A stretch of 8,861 nt of DNA, taken from positions 1 through 8,861 of the forward strand of contig CANRHJ010000079.1 in the NCBI GenBank assembly GCA_947630355.1. Direction: 5' to 3'. Below the pieces are notes generated by a model, which did not search any database, was not told where the DNA came from, and worked only from the letters and a program-made list of their open reading frames with translations. How positions within the stretch are numbered: the first letter of the stretch is position 1; every line of letters begins with the position of its first letter. Positions 6,358 through 8,861 of this stretch are shown in pieces. The stretch is from Candidatus Gastranaerophilales bacterium (lineage in GTDB: Bacteria > Cyanobacteriota > Vampirovibrionia > Gastranaerophilales > Gastranaerophilaceae). The position numbers were made by a program, and so were the translations under genes.

Positions 6358-7101
6358 TTATTTTCCAAACCTTCTTGATCGTGAATTAAATTCTATAATA
6401 GCCTTAGCCAGTGCTTCTTCATTAAAATCAGGCCAAAGTGTATCTGTAACATATATTTCGGTATATGCACACTGCCATAAAAGGTAATTGCTTATTCTTT
6501 TTTCACCGCCCGTTCTGATTAATAAATCAGGATCGGGCATACCTGAAGTGTAAATATTCCGAGAAATAACATCTTCCGATATATCTTCAACGGTAAGTTC
6601 CCCGCTGTTAACCTTTTGCACTATTTTTTTAACCGCATTTGTTATCTCCAATCTTGAACCGTAGTTAAACGCAATTTGTAAATTTAATGTTTTACAATTT
6701 TCGGTTTGTTTTTCTCCGTATTCTAAGATGTCAATTAAATCTTTATTTAAAGAGGTTCTGTCTCCGATAAATCTTAATTTAATATCATTTTCAATAAACT
6801 CAGGAACTTCGGATTTAATGGTTTTTGCCAAAAGTGACATTAAAAATTCCACTTCTTCTTTAGGTCTGTTCCAGTTTTCGGTTGAAAACGCATAAACGGT
6901 TAAATATTTAACGTTGAATTTTGCACATGCTTTAAGAGCAGCTCTTAGGGCTTCAACGCCTTTTTTGTGCCCTGCTGCGGAGGGTAAAAACTTTGATTTT
7001 GCCCAGCGTCTGTTACCGTCCATTATTATAGCGATATGACGTAAGTTCGTACTTCTCACTATTTCCTTGATTTTATCGGTTTCAGATAATATCTCTATCA
7101 T
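6358..7101 (-). CDS. uppS: Undecaprenyl diphosphate synthase (cis-prenyltransferase)
   Basis: 247-aa enzyme that condenses isopentenyl diphosphate onto farnesyl diphosphate to make the C55 lipid carrier needed for peptidoglycan and other envelope glycans. Signature motifs are clear: IAIIMDGNRRWAK (23-35, catalytic Asp28), GHKKG (44-48), TVYAFSTENWNRP (68-80), LNLQIAFNYGSRLEI (139-153), and DLLIRTGGEKRISNYLLWQ (192-210), followed by the Glu-containing YTEIYVTDTLWPDF. Compared with E. coli UppS, the conserved phosphate-binding Arg39 position is Ser41 here (FLPSAAGH). The start is preceded by a weak AGAGAAA site and a good promoter candidate. It is the first gene of a two-gene unit with rdgB. 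Confidence 0.97.
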   Translation of the reverse strand: MIEILSETDKIKEIVRSTNLRHIAIIMDGNRRWAKSKFLPSAAGHKKGVEALRAALKACAKFNVKYLTVYAFSTENWNRPKEEVEFLMSLLAKTIKSEVPEFIENDIKLRFIGDRTSLNKDLIDILEYGEKQTENCKTLNLQIAFNYGSRLEITNAVKKIVQKVNSGELTVEDISEDVISRNIYTSGMPDPDLLIRTGGEKRISNYLLWQCAYTEIYVTDTLWPDFNEEALAKAIIEFNSRSRRFGK

Positions 7102-7125
7102 TACTTTTTCTCTTTGCTATGCGAA

Positions 7126-7154
7126 ATTATAAATCAAAAAATTAAAATTGACTA
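7126..7154 (-). promoter_or_regulatory. Candidate promoter for uppS-rdgB
   Basis: On the minus strand TAGTCA (7154-7149) and consensus TATAAT (7131-7126) are separated by 17 bp. The start point would be near 7119, about 18 nt before the uppS ATG. It lies back to back with the promoter of the divergent WG-repeat gene within 91 bp. Confidence 0.45.
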
Positions 7155-7177
7155 TTATTTATTTTATAAATTAAATT

Positions 7178-7192
7178 TGGTATAATTGCTTA
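7178..7192 (+). promoter_or_regulatory. Extended -10 promoter giving a leaderless transcript
   Basis: TGGTATAAT (7178-7186) is an extended -10 element with a perfect TATAAT at 7181-7186. Only six bases (TGCTTA) separate it from the ATG at 7193, so the predicted start point coincides with the A of the start codon. No Shine-Dalgarno is present upstream. A -35 at the right distance is weak (TTTATT, 7158-7163), which an extended -10 can tolerate. Confidence 0.55.
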
Positions 7193-8533
7193 ATGAAAAA
7201 AATTATAATATTATTTTTATCTTTTATAATTTTATCAAATTGTGTATATGCATCAAAAGAAACGGATGAGGTCAAAAAACTTCTGCCATTTAAGTATGAG
7301 CGGGTGCGCAAAATTAAAGCGGATAAAAAAATTGCTTATGTCGGTGAAAATGCTGCTTTTATTTCTTTATACAGTCCGGATGGTTTATATGATAATTTTA
7401 TGAGTACGTATTACTCTCAAAACAATAAATTACAGAATATGAAATTTGAAAATTATCCCTCTGACGGTATTATAAGATATAAAAAAGACAATAAATACGG
7501 AATAATATATGTTAACGGAAGTTTAATTCATATAACAAAACCGATTTTTGAAAAAGTGGAATTCCCCGATGAAAACTCTTTTGCTTCAAAAATTTTAAAT
7601 ATATCTTTTGCTCCTTTGGATAAAATAATTTTATATTTTCATTATCCTTTAATTAAAAATAAAGGCGAATATATTTATAAAACGGCTTATGATTTATTTA
7701 ATAATTCCGGTACATACGCAAAAGGTTATGTTTTTCTGCCTTCCGCTTTAATTGATGAGAAAATTAATGTTAAAAATAATAATCTGTATGTAACATATAA
7801 TAATATATCATTTACTGCTAATGATTTTATATTTGAGTACGAAAGAAATAAAAAATTTGATATGCCGAATATTTCAAATATAAGTGAACTGTATAATTAT
7901 ATAAATGAAAATACTTTTTTTGAATTAAAAGGATACCCTTTACAAGGTTTTATAAAAACAGGTCAAAAGCTCTACTTCTTTGATGACAATAAAATTCATA
8001 GGGTAAAGGGAATTTATGATGATTTTAAATTAAACGGAACAAATGTATTTATTAACAGGTTAACTGGTCTTAATTTATCTTTTCAATCACCGGATAAAAT
8101 TATCGCAAAAAAGGCTGATAAGTGGGGAATAATTGATAAAGAAGGCAGTGTAAAAGTCCCTTTTGTTTATGATGAAATTTTTGCTCAGTATATTAATATA
8201 AATGAAAAAATATCCAAAAATGAAAAACTGATTATGGAATATATTTCTCAAAGTGAAGAAAATAATATTTTTATTGCAAGAAAAGGGAAAAAACACGGAG
8301 TTATTAATGAGGATAATGAAATTCTGGTTCCTTTTGAATATATAAAATATTCTGAAAATAATGAACTTAAAGATTTTAAAACACAAGTAGCAATAACAAT
8401 GGAAAAAGATGCTGCCAGAGAAAGCAGGAAAGAAACAATACATGCACTTCCCGTCATAATAAGTTCAATAATACTGTATCCGTTGTGGTTAATAATGCCG
8501 TATCCAAATTTGAATGTAAATGTGAATTATTAA
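7193..8533 (+). CDS. Exported WG-repeat protein with C-terminal hydrophobic segment
   Basis: 446-aa protein with a clear signal peptide: basic MKK, hydrophobic IIILFLSFIILS, and a likely signal-peptidase I site after VYA (residue 20). A lipoprotein reading is weak because LSNC has Asn before the Cys. The mature part carries beta-rich WG-type repeats of the K-x-G-I-I-D-x-x-G-x-x-V-P-x-x-Y-D pattern: residues 94-124 (NKYGIIYVNGSL...PIFEKVEF), 303-332 (DKWGIIDKEGSVKVPFVYDEI) and 359-386 (KKHGVINEDNEILVPFEYIKY), with degenerate relatives between. WG repeats are common in surface or periplasmic proteins of unclear role. Residues 418-436 form a hydrophobic segment (ALPVIISSIILYPLWLIM) near the C-terminus, a possible membrane anchor. 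The gene is visibly more A/T-rich than its neighbours. The start is set by the signal peptide and the -10 box directly upstream. Specific function unknown. Confidence 0.8.
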   Translation: MKKIIILFLSFIILSNCVYASKETDEVKKLLPFKYERVRKIKADKKIAYVGENAAFISLYSPDGLYDNFMSTYYSQNNKLQNMKFENYPSDGIIRYKKDNKYGIIYVNGSLIHITKPIFEKVEFPDENSFASKILNISFAPLDKIILYFHYPLIKNKGEYIYKTAYDLFNNSGTYAKGYVFLPSALIDEKINVKNNNLYVTYNNISFTANDFIFEYERNKKFDMPNISNISELYNYINENTFFELKGYPLQGFIKTGQKLYFFDDNKIHRVKGIYDDFKLNGTNVFINRLTGLNLSFQSPDKIIAKKADKWGIIDKEGSVKVPFVYDEIFAQYININEKISKNEKLIMEYISQSEENNIFIARKGKKHGVINEDNEILVPFEYIKYSENNELKDFKTQVAITMEKDAARESRKETIHALPVIISSIILYPLWLIMPYPNLNVNVNY

Positions 8534-8546
8534 GCAAGCGCAGACC

Positions 8547-8760
8547 TGGTTAGCGAAGCGTAACCCAACATTTAATAATATTTTAATTACGTCAGCTTAA
8601 AACTTCGAATAATGAAAATCTGAATTTCAGTATAGGCTCGCGAACTCGCTTCGCTCAAACAGCGCTCGCCTTTGATGTCTCTTCAATTCGATTTTCAATT
8701 ATTCTCCGTTACAGCTTCCTTTAATTAAAATATTTTGCTTTATAAATTAATCATAGGTTG
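8547..8760. repeat. Palindromic repeat unit, copy 1 (213-bp period)
   Basis: The first complete unit of a non-coding repeat directly downstream of the WG-repeat gene. It opens with a hairpin GGTTA-GCGAAGCG-TAACC (8548-8565). The rest is a long imperfect inverted repeat: AATATTTTAATTA (8577-8589) pairs perfectly with TAATTAAAATATT (8722-8734), GAATAAT (8607-8613) with ATTATTC (8698-8704), and GAAAATC (8614-8620) with GATTTTC (8690-8696). The GC-rich centre (8635-8670) contains GCGAA-CTCGC-TTCGC (8640-8654). No ORF of note is inside. Confidence 0.8.
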
Positions 8761-8861
8761 GGTTAGCGAAGCGTAACCCAACAATTAATAATATTTTAAT
8801 TACGTCAGCTTAATACTTCGAATAATGAAAATCTGAATTTCAGTACAGGCTCGCGAACTCG
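8757..8861. repeat. Palindromic repeat unit, copy 2 (truncated by window end)
   Basis: Positions 8761-8861 match 8548-8648 at 98 of 101 bases. This copy has the fuller hairpin: GTTGGGTTA (8757-8765) / TAACCCAAC (8774-8782) with loop GCGAAGCG, nine paired bases. The window stops inside the GC-rich centre, so whether the array continues cannot be seen. Confidence 0.85.

Noticed and set aside
7148..7186. TTGACT (7148-7153) as the -35 for the TATAAT at 7181
   Set aside because: The spacing is 27 bp, far beyond the usual 16-18; the extended -10 explanation fits better.
7193..7255. Lipoprotein signal peptide
   Set aside because: The candidate lipobox LSNC has Asn at -1, where Gly, Ala or Ser is expected; VYA before Ser21 fits signal peptidase I better.
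8087..8443. Phe/Ile-rich minus-strand ORFs within the WG-repeat gene
   Set aside because: They are the reverse-strand reading of AT-rich coding DNA and have no start signals or recognisable domain.

Overview
The window is an AT-rich, gene-dense bacterial chromosome segment with short intergenic gaps and housekeeping genes on both strands. The gene set is a glutamate synthase-type oxidoreductase, RNA polymerase omega, ribosomal protein S20, undecaprenyl diphosphate synthase and an XTP/dITP pyrophosphatase. My best guess at the source is a non-photosynthetic relative of Cyanobacteria (Vampirovibrionia/Melainabacteria, Gastranaerophilales-like, gut or other anaerobic habitat). The reasons are the cyanobacterial look of the short omega subunit, the low GC content, a large protein whose style recalls hypothetical proteins of that group, and a GTTGGGTTA...TAACCCAAC hairpin repeat resembling repeats I remember from cyanobacterial genomes. 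This is inference without any database search.

Layout from left to right. (1) 28-1375 (+): a gene for a GltA/GltD/NfnB-type flavoprotein, split by a frameshift near 274. The break is best explained by a 23-nt deletion that removed two iron-sulfur cysteines. (2) 1376-1532: a convergent intergenic region with a strong 13-bp hairpin at 1469-1500 and further pairing before it. (3) 1533-3109 (-): a probable two-gene operon, a TPR protein followed by a polytopic membrane protein of the YbhN/LPG-synthase-TM (UPF0104) family. (4) 3110-3415: a 306-bp non-coding region with a duplicated composite motif built on the palindrome CATGTCATGACATG. (5) 3416-3658 (+) omega subunit and 3736-4008 (-) S20, converging on a shared bidirectional terminator at 3686-3714. 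(6) 4189-5721 (+): a 510-aa unrecognised protein with an internal two-fold repeat and two membrane segments. (7) 5773-7101 (-): uppS followed 3 nt later by the XTP/dITP pyrophosphatase gene. (8) 7193-8533 (+): an exported WG-repeat protein, apparently read from a leaderless transcript. (9) 8547-8861: a palindromic repeat element with a 213-bp period that runs off the window end.

Functionally the window is mixed: nitrogen/redox metabolism, transcription and translation core parts, cell-envelope lipid carrier synthesis (UppS), nucleotide-pool cleaning, and lineage-type envelope proteins of unknown role. I see no defence system, CRISPR array, integrase, transposase or phage gene. The least explained items are the two-fold 510-aa protein, the duplicated palindrome upstream of the omega gene, and the terminal palindromic repeat.
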